Notes under the pieces: model-generated | The model's input: only the letters and a program-made list of their open reading frames with translations | Database searches by the model: none | Told to the model about the DNA's origin: nothing | Made by a program: the position numbers and the translations under genes | In this document: positions 8,034-15,746 of the stretch, one piece after another | Layout: each line of letters opens with the position of its first letter | Numbering within the stretch: position 1 is the stretch's first letter | From: Mycobacterium sp. ACS4054 | GTDB lineage: Bacteria; Actinomycetota; Actinomycetes; Mycobacteriales; Mycobacteriaceae | Reading direction: 5' to 3' | NCBI RefSeq assembly: GCF_001667275.1 | Contig: NZ_LZHV01000062.1 | Coordinates: 1-33,583 of the forward strand | Length of the DNA: 33,583 nt

Positions 8034-9179
8034 ATGAACACCGAATTCACGCTCAACCAGAAGCGCGCCCTCGCGATGCTGACCGCGATCGCCCTGCTCT
8101 TCGGTGCATACTTCCTGCGCGACTACTTCGTGCTGATTGTTGTGGCCGCGGTCGGCGCCTACCTGTTCACGCCGCTGTTCAACTGGTTCGGCCGGCGCAT
8201 GGGCACTCCCCTGGCGGCGACCTGCACCCTGTTGTCCGCACTCGCGGTCGTCATCGTGCCGGTCACGCTCCTGGTGGTCCTGGCGATCGTCCAGATCTCC
8301 CGCATGATCGACAGCATCACCGAGTGGGTGAAGACGACGGACCTGAGCGGGCTCGGCGATCGCGCCCTGCACGCGGTGAACGAGCTGCTGTCCCGACTTC
8401 CCTTCGCGCACATGACCGTAACCTCGGCCTCGCTGCGCAAGGCGATGGTCACGGTGGGTCGCAACGTCGGTCAATGGGCCCTGCATTTCCTGCAGGGCGC
8501 CCTCGGCGGCATCGCCGGCGCCGTGACGTCGGCCATCATCTTCCTGTACGTGTTCGTCGCGCTGCTGGTGCACCGCGAGCGGATACGAAAGCTGGTCGCC
8601 GACCTCAACCCGCTCGGCGACGAGGTCACGGACCTTTACCTGCGCAAGGCCGGAGCGATGGTGCGCGGCACCGTCAGCGGCCAATTCGTGATAGCGCTCT
8701 GCCAGGGTGTCGCGGGCGCCGCGTCCATCTATGTCGCGGGCTTTCACCACGGCTTCTTCATTTTCGCCGTGCTGCTGACGGCGCTGTCGATCATTCCGCT
8801 GGGCGGTGGCATCGTGACCATCCCCTTCGGCATCGGAATGGTCCTCTACGGCAACATCGTCGGCGGCGCGTTCGTCGTGCTCTGGCATCTCGTCGTGGTG
8901 ACCAACATCGACAACTTCCTGCGCCCCATCCTGGTCCCGCGTGACGCCCGGCTGAACCCGGCGCTGATGCTGCTGTCGGTCTTCTCGGGCATCGCCATGT
9001 TCGGCCCCTGGGGCATCGTCATCGGACCGGTGTTGATGATCCTGATCGTCACCACCGTCGAGGTGTATCTGGTGGTGTTCAAGGGAGCCGAATTCGCCCC
9101 CGCGGACGAGCAGCCCGCGCGCCGCAATTGGCTTCGGCGGCGGGCGAATTCGGGCGCCGCGCGGTCGGCGGCCGACTGA
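8034..9179 (+). CDS. AI-2E family transporter-like membrane protein
   Basis: 381 residues with about eight membrane helices, starting with LTAIALLFGAYFL and FVLIVVAAVGAYL. The large mid-protein loop (about residues 95-150) is typical of the AI-2E/UPF0118 family. The signature region near residues 235-330 includes LSIIPLGGGIVTIPFGIGMVLYGN and DNFLRPILVPRDARLNPALMLLSVFSGIAMFGPWGIVIGPVL. Some family members export AI-2 or act as Na+/H+ antiporters; the substrate of this actinobacterial branch is unknown. Orthologue of Rv1101c. The ATG at 8034 fits family length, with a GGAGG somewhat distant upstream at 8016-8020. It follows hsd by 83 bases and is convergent with the esterase gene, ten bases apart. 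Confidence 0.9.
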   Translation: MNTEFTLNQKRALAMLTAIALLFGAYFLRDYFVLIVVAAVGAYLFTPLFNWFGRRMGTPLAATCTLLSALAVVIVPVTLLVVLAIVQISRMIDSITEWVKTTDLSGLGDRALHAVNELLSRLPFAHMTVTSASLRKAMVTVGRNVGQWALHFLQGALGGIAGAVTSAIIFLYVFVALLVHRERIRKLVADLNPLGDEVTDLYLRKAGAMVRGTVSGQFVIALCQGVAGAASIYVAGFHHGFFIFAVLLTALSIIPLGGGIVTIPFGIGMVLYGNIVGGAFVVLWHLVVVTNIDNFLRPILVPRDARLNPALMLLSVFSGIAMFGPWGIVIGPVLMILIVTTVEVYLVVFKGAEFAPADEQPARRNWLRRRANSGAARSAAD

Positions 9180-9189
9180 CGGGCCCGCG

Positions 9190-10725
9190 CTAGCGGAAGC
9201 CCACCATCTCGCTGCCCCAGGCGGCGCGGATGTTCGCATCGACGTCGCTCGCGACGGCGTCGCGCTTGTCGATGATCAGGCACGCGCGATCCGCCTCCCG
9301 GTAGGGCCGCCAGTCCGGTTCGCCGTCCGGGCCCGCGGGCGTGGACCGCGCGGCGAAGTTGATCCACCGCGCCCGCATCCGCCTGGAGACCGCCTTGGCG
9401 GTCTTGCTGCCGCCCAGCTTCAACGTCGGATCCTTCGGCACCCCGAGATTGCCCCAGACGTAAGGCAATTCGGTGGCGTGGGCGGCATTGACCAGCAGCA
9501 GCTTCAGTAGCGGGGTGGCATAGTCGAACCGGTACAGGTACACCGGTGCCACGCGGGCGTGCCCCTCGGCCAGCCAGACCGAGGGCATCCGGAACCCGAC
9601 GTCGGTTGCGATGCTCAAACTCCTTGCCCTGCGCCGCAACCGCGAATACGTCAATCCGATCTGCTCGTCCGTCGGCAATTGCAGGTCCGGTTGTTCGGCG
9701 GCGATCTGGTCGAACATCGACGTGATCGCGCGAGGCGTGATCGGCATCAGCCGCGAACGCATCAACCGGAAGAGCGCCGCCTCGTGTTTGTTGGTCCCGA
9801 TGATCAAGGGGACCGGAAGCGAGCGGCCCTCCTGCACGCGCTTGACCGGGTAGTCATCCAGCAACTCGCCGTCGATGATCGGAACGAACGCGAGAAGGCC
9901 CGGATTGCGCACGGGCACTTCGTCGAACACCTCTTGCGACGCGGCCAGCAGCACCGCGGTAGGCACGTCAGGCAACCGGTCCGCGTCGACGTCAAGGCGC
10001 TCGAGTACGGTCTCGGCCACGCGCTCGGCCCTGCGGCGGTCGTATACCGACGTGGCCGGCGAACTCTGGGCGATCGCGCGGGCGAACAACCCCTCGGCCG
10101 ACGGGACGGCGAGCAGGGTCGTCACGATCCCCGCGCCCGCGGATTCACCGAACAGCGTGACGTTTCGCGGATCGCCGCCGAACGCCGCGATGTTGTCGCG
10201 CACCCAGCTCAGCGCCGCCAGCACGTCGCGCAACCCGACATTGGAGTCGAACCGCCGCCGCGACGTGGTGAACGACGACAGGTCCATGAATCCGAGCGCA
10301 CCCACCCGGTAGTTGACAGTGACCACGACGACATCGCCGTCGCCGGCCAGCCGGCGCCCGTCGTAGAGCGCCTGGCTGCCCGATCCCAGGACGTATGCGC
10401 CCCCGTGTAGCCACACCATCACGGGCTTTGCGTCACCCGGCTGGGTGTGCGATGACGCCCAGACGTTCAGCCGCAGGCAGTCTTCGCCCTGCGGCGCGCC
10501 CAGGTCGAGCGGCATGTTGGGGAAGACCGGCTGCGGGCAGGCCGGCCCGTAGCGGGTCGCGTCGGCGACCTCGGTCCACCGCTTCGGGGGTTGCGGCGCC
10601 AGGAAGCGCAGGGCGCCTACGGGCGGGGCGGCGTACCGGATGCCCTTCCACGCGCTGACGCGCCCGAGGTCGGCACCGCGGACCGGGCCGTAGACGGTGT
10701 CGACTACGAGACTGTCACTGGGCAT
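9190..10725 (-). CDS. Type-B carboxylesterase / para-nitrobenzyl esterase
   Basis: 511-residue alpha/beta-hydrolase of the carboxylesterase type-B family. The oxyanion-hole HGG is at 107-109 in WLHGGAYVLGSG, and the early EDCLRLNVW at 81-89 is the second family signature. The nucleophile Ser195 sits in FGESAGAG. The acid Glu315 (IIGTNKHEAALF) and His416 (NAAHATELPYVWG) complete the triad. No signal peptide is visible, so it is probably cytoplasmic. The physiological ester is unknown. It starts eight bases after the dienelactone hydrolase gene, making a hydrolase operon. In H37Rv the corresponding sequence is, as I recall, two fragments (Rv1104/Rv1105); here it is one intact frame. Confidence 0.93.
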   Translation of the reverse strand: MPSDSLVVDTVYGPVRGADLGRVSAWKGIRYAAPPVGALRFLAPQPPKRWTEVADATRYGPACPQPVFPNMPLDLGAPQGEDCLRLNVWASSHTQPGDAKPVMVWLHGGAYVLGSGSQALYDGRRLAGDGDVVVVTVNYRVGALGFMDLSSFTTSRRRFDSNVGLRDVLAALSWVRDNIAAFGGDPRNVTLFGESAGAGIVTTLLAVPSAEGLFARAIAQSSPATSVYDRRRAERVAETVLERLDVDADRLPDVPTAVLLAASQEVFDEVPVRNPGLLAFVPIIDGELLDDYPVKRVQEGRSLPVPLIIGTNKHEAALFRLMRSRLMPITPRAITSMFDQIAAEQPDLQLPTDEQIGLTYSRLRRRARSLSIATDVGFRMPSVWLAEGHARVAPVYLYRFDYATPLLKLLLVNAAHATELPYVWGNLGVPKDPTLKLGGSKTAKAVSRRMRARWINFAARSTPAGPDGEPDWRPYREADRACLIIDKRDAVASDVDANIRAAWGSEMVGFR

Positions 10726-10733
10726 GCGGTTGC

Positions 10734-11531
10734 CTAGGTGAGCCGCTGGGTGAGGAACTCGACCACCCGCTTGCGGGCCTCGTACGCCGGCTGGCCGTCG
10801 ACTTCGCGGACCTCGTCGGTGAGCACCGAATGCGCCGTCTTGCCGAAGCCGTATTCATTGCCGGGCCGCGAATCGATTTCGATCACCTCGAACGCGTCGC
10901 CCAGCCGCTCCTTGAGCGCCGCGAACCGTTCGGCCGGCACGGCCGGGTCCTCGCTGAACCGCAGGCCCATCGCGCACAAGCCGTCGTTCGCGGCGCGCGC
11001 GGCCACCGCGTTCAGCTCGGACTCGCTGAGCCCCGGGTCGCGGCGCCGTGCACGGCCCAGCGGCAGCGGCACCGACGGCTGCGACAGCACCGGGGCCAGC
11101 ACGCTGTCGTCCACCGCGGCGGCCAACGCGAAACCGCCCGTGAAGCATTGGCCGATCACGCCCACACCCTTGCCCGGCGTCGACGCGTTGAGGTCGCGCG
11201 CCAGCGCGCGCAGGAACAACGACACCGGCCGCTGTTTGTTGGTCGCGAACGCCGCGAATTCCCTTGCCACGCAAGCCCGGCTGATGGTGGCGGCGATGTA
11301 GCCGACCGTCTTCGGCTTGCCCGGCTCACCGAACAGCGACGGCATGGCGACGGTGAAGCCGTTGTCCACCAGGTGATTGCCCAGGGCCAGCACAGCGGGA
11401 TGGATCCCGGGTATCTCCGGAATCAGCACCACCCCGGGGCCGCCGCCCTTGCGGTAGACGTCATGGGTGTAGCCGCCACCGGTGAACGGCGCCGCCGACC
11501 ATCCGGACAGATCCGCTTGGGGTGCAGTCAC
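10734..11531 (-). CDS. Dienelactone hydrolase family protein
   Basis: 265-residue alpha/beta-hydrolase with a cysteine nucleophile. Cys129 is in GVIGQCFTGGFALA, the DLH-type GxCxGG elbow. PEIPGIHP near residues 38-45 contains the Glu that activates the cysteine in characterised DLHs. His234 (KTAHSVL) is the likely catalytic base, with Asp220 or Asp195 as the acid. DLH opens dienelactones in chlorocatechol breakdown, but most actinobacterial relatives have unassigned esters or lactones. The GTG at 11531 starts 13 bases after the DUF4245 gene, and the carboxylesterase follows eight bases later. The two hydrolases may act in sequence on one substrate; that is inference. Confidence 0.88.
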   Translation of the reverse strand: MTAPQADLSGWSAAPFTGGGYTHDVYRKGGGPGVVLIPEIPGIHPAVLALGNHLVDNGFTVAMPSLFGEPGKPKTVGYIAATISRACVAREFAAFATNKQRPVSLFLRALARDLNASTPGKGVGVIGQCFTGGFALAAAVDDSVLAPVLSQPSVPLPLGRARRRDPGLSESELNAVAARAANDGLCAMGLRFSEDPAVPAERFAALKERLGDAFEVIEIDSRPGNEYGFGKTAHSVLTDEVREVDGQPAYEARKRVVEFLTQRLT

Positions 11532-11544
11532 GCTCGGCCTTCCT

Positions 11545-12243
11545 TCAGCGCGCGGGTAACGGCGGCTGCGATTGCGTCGCCGAAGCCAGCGTACGGAATT
11601 GATCGGTATTTCCGGCGCCGGTTATGGCGATTTGGGTGGCCCCGGATCCGCCCGAAAGCCGGGTCGTCCACACCGGCTCGGCGTCCGCCCCGCTTTGGCC
11701 GGTGCCGTTGTAGACGACCCAGCTGGTGCCGGCGACGTCGACCGTCCCGGCGGGATACGCCGACGAGTGGATCGAGCCCACCAGCTTGTCCTCGTCGGCG
11801 TTGCTCTGCGTCAGGCTCAGATACATGCCGGTCGGGCTGAGGTAGCCGACGACCGAGGTGGCCGCGTTGAGCCGTTGACCGGTCGCCGGGTCGACGCGGC
11901 CGCCCTGAATGCCGCCGCGGCTGCCGGAGTTGGCCTGCCAGCCGGCTGGCAGCTTGGGCAGCCGGATGGGGAAGCCGAGCGTCGTGGCATCGGCCCGCAG
12001 GGCCGCCGCCGCGTCGTAGGACGGGACGGCGCCCTGGTGGCTGCCGGGCTGGAACGAGCACATGCCCACCAGGCCGGCCAGCAGGATGCAGCCGAGCACC
12101 AACGGCATCAGCGACCAGAACATGTCGCGGCCGTCCTGCAGCAACCGCGGTTTGGCCGGCCTCGAGACGGGTCCCCGGGCCGGCCCGGCCGCCGGCGCCG
12201 GCTCCCCGGCTACCTCGGCATTCGGCGACGGCTCTTCGGTCAT
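11545..12243 (-). CDS. DUF4245 membrane-anchored protein
   Basis: 232 residues. A Pro/Ala/Glu-rich cytoplasmic N-terminus (1-40) precedes one membrane helix at about 42-62 (FWSLMPLVLGCILLAGLVGMC). The extracytoplasmic domain of about 165 residues corresponds to DUF4245 and includes LGFPIRLPKLPAGWQANS and VGYLSPTGMYLSLTQSNADE. Function unknown; orthologue of Rv1100 and the same length as I recall. The ATG at 12243 is chosen although the frame stays open to 12540, because that extension is antisense to glpX. GATACT lies six bases upstream, compatible with a leaderless mRNA. First gene of the hydrolase operon and divergent from glpX. Confidence 0.88.
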   Translation of the reverse strand: MTEEPSPNAEVAGEPAPAAGPARGPVSRPAKPRLLQDGRDMFWSLMPLVLGCILLAGLVGMCSFQPGSHQGAVPSYDAAAALRADATTLGFPIRLPKLPAGWQANSGSRGGIQGGRVDPATGQRLNAATSVVGYLSPTGMYLSLTQSNADEDKLVGSIHSSAYPAGTVDVAGTSWVVYNGTGQSGADAEPVWTTRLSGGSGATQIAITGAGNTDQFRTLASATQSQPPLPAR

Positions 12244-12298
12244 CCCCCGAGTATCCCAGTTCCAGCGGACCGATCCCCTTCTGGGACAATCACCAACC
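12244..12298. promoter_or_regulatory. Divergent promoter, DUF4245 operon / glpX
   Basis: Only 55 bases separate the two start codons, so the promoters must be back to back. On the minus strand GATACT (12250-12255) is six bases from the ATG. On the plus strand GACAAT (12285-12290) lies eight bases before the glpX ATG. Neither gene shows a strong Shine-Dalgarno. Confidence 0.4.
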
Positions 12299-13351
12299 AT
12301 GACAGTTGAGGGCAACCGCCCACCTGGACGGCCCCGGGGTGAGGCCCCGGATCGCAACCTGGCGCTGGAACTGGTCCGGGTGACCGAGGCCGGTGCCATG
12401 GCCGCCGGCCGCTGGGTCGGGCGCGGCGACAAGGAGGGCGGCGACGGCGCGGCCGTCGACGCCATGCGTGAGCTGGTCAACACGGTGTCGATGCGCGGCG
12501 TGGTGGTCATCGGCGAGGGTGAGAAGGACCACGCGCCCATGCTCTACAACGGCGAGGAGGTCGGCAACGGCGACGGCCCGGATTGCGACTTCGCCGTCGA
12601 CCCGATCGACGGCACCACGCTGATGAGCAAGGGCATGCCGAACGCGATCTCGGTGTTGGCGGTGGCCGACCGGGGCGCGATGTTCGACCCGTCGGCGGTG
12701 TTCTACATGAACAAGATCGCCGTCGGCCCCGAGGCCGCTGACGTGCTCGACATCACCGCGCCGATCGCCGAGAACATCAAGGCCGTCGCGAAGGTGAAGG
12801 CGCTGTCGGTGCGCGACATGACCGTGTGCATCCTGGACCGGCCTCGGCACGCGCAGCTGATCGAGGACGTCCGGGCGACCGGGGCCCGGATCCGGTTGAT
12901 CACCGACGGCGACGTCGCCGGCGCCATCTCGGCGTGCCGCTACCTGTCCGGCACCGACATGCTGGCCGGCATCGGCGGCACCCCCGAGGGGATCATCGCC
13001 GCCGCCGCGATCCGGTGCATGGGTGGGGCCATCCAGGCCCAGCTGGCGCCGAAGGACGACGAGGAGCGCCAGAAGGCGATCGACGCCGGCCACGACGTCG
13101 ACCGGGTGCTGACCACCGAAGACTTGGTGTCGGGCGAGAACGTCTTCTTCTGCGCCACCGGGGTGACCAACGGCGACCTGCTCAAGGGCGTGCAGTACTA
13201 CCCCGGCGGCTGCACCACCCAGTCGATCGTCATGCGGTCGAAGTCGGGCACCGTGCGCATGATCGAGGCCTACCACCGGCTCTCGAAGCTCAACGAGTAC
13301 TCCGCCATCGACTTCACCGGCGACAGCACCGCCGCCTATCCCCTGCCCTAG
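12299..13351 (+). CDS. glpX: Class II fructose-1,6-bisphosphatase
   Basis: 350-residue metal-dependent phosphatase converting fructose 1,6-bisphosphate to fructose 6-phosphate, the committed step of gluconeogenesis. IGEGEKDHAPM (71-81) and the metal-binding DPIDGTT (101-107) are the GlpX signatures. ITDGDVAGAI, GGTPEGIIAAAAIRCMGG and FCATGVTNGDLL follow in family order. In mycobacteria this is the main FBPase (orthologue Rv1099c) and matters for growth on fatty acids. The ATG at 12299 gives the family length; the upstream open frame is antisense to the DUF4245 gene. It is followed 29 bases later by fumC, forming a central-carbon operon. Confidence 0.97.
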   Translation: MTVEGNRPPGRPRGEAPDRNLALELVRVTEAGAMAAGRWVGRGDKEGGDGAAVDAMRELVNTVSMRGVVVIGEGEKDHAPMLYNGEEVGNGDGPDCDFAVDPIDGTTLMSKGMPNAISVLAVADRGAMFDPSAVFYMNKIAVGPEAADVLDITAPIAENIKAVAKVKALSVRDMTVCILDRPRHAQLIEDVRATGARIRLITDGDVAGAISACRYLSGTDMLAGIGGTPEGIIAAAAIRCMGGAIQAQLAPKDDEERQKAIDAGHDVDRVLTTEDLVSGENVFFCATGVTNGDLLKGVQYYPGGCTTQSIVMRSKSGTVRMIEAYHRLSKLNEYSAIDFTGDSTAAYPLP

Positions 13352-13380
13352 ACCCGAAACACTAGCGAGGACTACTACCT

Positions 13381-14793
13381 ATGGCCGAAAGCGCCACCGA
13401 CACCGAATACCGCATCGAACACGACACCATGGGCGAGGTCCGGGTACCCGCAAAGGCGTTGTGGCGCGCGCAAACTCAGCGCGCGGTGGAGAACTTTCCC
13501 ATCTCGGGCCGGGGCCTGGAGCGCACCCAGATCCGCGCGCTGGGCCTGTTGAAGGGCGCGTGCGCGCAAGTCAACAAGGACCTCGGGCTGCTGGCCCCGG
13601 AGAAGGCGGACGCGATCATCGCCGCGGCGGCCGAGATCGCCGACGGCCAACACGACGACCAATTCCCCATCGACGTCTTCCAGACCGGGTCGGGCACCAG
13701 CTCGAACATGAACACCAACGAGGTGATCGCGAGCATCGCGGCCGCCAACGGGGTCACGGTGCACCCGAACGACGACGTCAACATGTCGCAGTCGTCCAAC
13801 GACACCTTCCCGACCGCGACCCACATCGCGGCGACGGAGGCCGCGGTGCGGCACCTGATCCCGGCGCTGGAGGTGCTGCACGAAGCGCTGGAGAGCAAGG
13901 CCCGGGAGTGGCACACAGTGGTCAAGTCGGGCCGCACGCACCTGATGGACGCCGTCCCGGTGACGCTCGGCCAGGAATTCAGCGGTTACGCCCGGCAGAT
14001 CGAGGCGGGCATCGAGCGGGTGCGCGCCACGCTGCCGCGGCTGGGCGAGCTGGCGATCGGCGGGACCGCGGTGGGCACCGGCCTCAACGCCCCGGACGGC
14101 TTCGGCGCCAAGGTCGTCGAGACGTTGATCGCCTCCACCGGCCTGAACGAATTGCGCACGGCCGCGAACTCTTTCGAGGCCCAGGCGACCCGCGACGGCC
14201 TGGTCGAGGCGTCCGGCGCGCTGCGCACCATCGCGGTGTCGCTGACCAAGATCGCCAACGACGTCCGCTGGATGGGGTCGGGCCCGCTCACCGGCCTGGC
14301 CGAGATCCAGCTGCCGGACCTGCAACCGGGTAGCTCGATCATGCCGGGCAAGGTGAACCCCGTTCTGCCCGAGGCGGTTACGCAGGTGGCCGCGCAGGTG
14401 ATCGGCAACGACGCCGCCGTCGCCGTCGGCGGTTTGAGTGGCGCGTTCGAGCTGAACGTCTACATCCCGATGATGGCCCGCAACATCCTCGAGTCGTTCA
14501 AGCTGCTGACCAACGTGTCGAGGCTGTTCGCGGAGCGCTGCATCGTCGGGCTCAAGGCCAACGTCGAGCACCTCCGCGAGCTGGCCGAGTCGTCGCCGTC
14601 GATCGTGACGCCGTTGAACTCGGCGATCGGCTACGAGGAGGCCGCCGCGGTGGCCAAGCAAGCCCTCAAGGAGCGCAAGACCATTCGCCAGACCGTGATC
14701 GATCGCGGCCTGATCGGCGAAAAGCTTTCCGAAGAGGAACTCGACCGCAGGCTTGACGTCTTGGCGATGGCCAAGGTCAAGCCGGCGAAATAG
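13381..14793 (+). CDS. fumC: Class II fumarate hydratase
   Basis: 470-residue iron-independent fumarase interconverting fumarate and L-malate in the TCA cycle. Family signatures appear in order: GSGTSSNMNTNEV (103-114), SSNDTFPTA (138-146), SGRTHLMDAVP with His187 (183-193), and the mobile catalytic loop GSSIMPGKVNP (317-327) holding the active serine. The architecture matches the homotetrameric fumarase/aspartase superfamily over its full length. Orthologue of Rv1098c. A GAGG lies about ten bases before the ATG. It follows glpX by 29 bases and precedes the Pro/Gly-rich membrane protein by 16 bases, so all three are probably one transcript. Confidence 0.97.
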   Translation: MAESATDTEYRIEHDTMGEVRVPAKALWRAQTQRAVENFPISGRGLERTQIRALGLLKGACAQVNKDLGLLAPEKADAIIAAAAEIADGQHDDQFPIDVFQTGSGTSSNMNTNEVIASIAAANGVTVHPNDDVNMSQSSNDTFPTATHIAATEAAVRHLIPALEVLHEALESKAREWHTVVKSGRTHLMDAVPVTLGQEFSGYARQIEAGIERVRATLPRLGELAIGGTAVGTGLNAPDGFGAKVVETLIASTGLNELRTAANSFEAQATRDGLVEASGALRTIAVSLTKIANDVRWMGSGPLTGLAEIQLPDLQPGSSIMPGKVNPVLPEAVTQVAAQVIGNDAAVAVGGLSGAFELNVYIPMMARNILESFKLLTNVSRLFAERCIVGLKANVEHLRELAESSPSIVTPLNSAIGYEEAAAVAKQALKERKTIRQTVIDRGLIGEKLSEEELDRRLDVLAMAKVKPAK

Positions 14794-14809
14794 GCGGGGT
14801 GGTTCAGCG

Positions 14810-15739
14810 ATGACGGCGCCTCCGGGCGGCCCCTACGGCCAGGAGCCCTACGGAAACCCCTATGGGCAGCAGCCCTATTGGGGCGGCCAGCCGCAGGGCG
14901 GCCAATACCCGGGCGGGCAATACCCGGGCGGCCAGTATCCGCCCCCGCCGGCCGGTCCGTACTATCCGCCGTATCCGCAAGCGGGACAGCAGTTCCCGCC
15001 CGGATATCCGCCCGGGCCGCCACCGCGCGGGCCCGGGTCGAAGCTGCCCTGGTTGATCATCGGTGGCCTGGTGATCCTCGCCGTCATCGCGCTCGTGGCG
15101 ACGCTGATCGTGATGCGGGGCGGGAGCCACGGCAAGTCCCCCAGCGCCGCGCCCTCGACGTCCACCACCACCAGCAGCCAACCGCGGGGCCAGCAGACCG
15201 CCACGGATTGCACCCCGAACGTGTCCGGCGGCGAGATACCCCGGACCGACTCGATCGCCGCGGGCAAGCTCTCGTTCCCGGCGTCTGCGGTGCCGCCCAA
15301 CTGGCAGTTGTTCTCCGACGACCAGAACCCGAACCTGATCGGCGCGGTGGGCGTCGCCCAGGAGGTGCCGGGGGCCAGTCAGTGGATGATGACGGCCGAG
15401 GTCGGCGTCACGAACTTCGTCTCCAGCATGGATGTTTCAGCGCAGGCGTCGAAGTTGTTGCAGTGCATCGCCAACGGGCCCGGTTACGCGAACGCGACGC
15501 CCACGCTGGGCCGGACGAAGACGTCGTCGATCACCGTTGACGGCACCAAGGCCGCCCGCGCCGACGCCGACATCACGATCGCCGACACGAGCCGCGGCGT
15601 CAAGGGAGACTCCGTGAGCGTCATCGCCGTCGACACCAAGCCGGTCACCGTCTTCATCGGCAGCACCCCGATCGGGGACGCCGCTTCGGCGGACATCATC
15701 GGCCGGATCATCGCCGCGCTGAAGGTCGGTAAGTCCTGA
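14810..15739 (+). CDS. Proline/glycine-rich single-pass membrane protein (Rv1097c type)
   Basis: 309 residues. The N-terminal 78 residues are a Pro/Gly/Tyr/Gln-rich low-complexity arm with PYGQ and PGGQY repeats. A membrane helix occupies about 80-102 (PWLIIGGLVILAVIALVATLIVM). A Ser/Thr linker leads to an extracytoplasmic domain of about 190 residues. Two cysteines there (TATDCTPN and KLLQCIANG) could form a disulfide. The layout of Pro-rich arm, one helix and exported domain is common in mycobacterial membrane proteins. Function unknown; orthologue of Rv1097c. Last gene of the glpX-fumC operon and convergent with the cyclase gene, stops seven bases apart. Confidence 0.87.
   Translation: MTAPPGGPYGQEPYGNPYGQQPYWGGQPQGGQYPGGQYPGGQYPPPPAGPYYPPYPQAGQQFPPGYPPGPPPRGPGSKLPWLIIGGLVILAVIALVATLIVMRGGSHGKSPSAAPSTSTTTSSQPRGQQTATDCTPNVSGGEIPRTDSIAAGKLSFPASAVPPNWQLFSDDQNPNLIGAVGVAQEVPGASQWMMTAEVGVTNFVSSMDVSAQASKLLQCIANGPGYANATPTLGRTKTSSITVDGTKAARADADITIADTSRGVKGDSVSVIAVDTKPVTVFIGSTPIGDAASADIIGRIIAALKVGKS
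14897..14941 (+). repeat. Three tandem 15-base repeats in the Pro/Gly-rich gene
   Basis: Three adjoining units with the consensus GGCGGCCAATACCCG (14897-14911, 14912-14926, 14927-14941) encode the PGGQY repeat. They differ only at a few positions. Being in-frame and near identical, the array is likely to vary in copy number between strains. Confidence 0.85.
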
Positions 15740-15746
15740 CGCCGCC

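Noticed and set aside
12062..12298. N-terminal extension of glpX
   Set aside because: Antisense to the DUF4245 gene and beyond the family length; the divergent promoter lies between.
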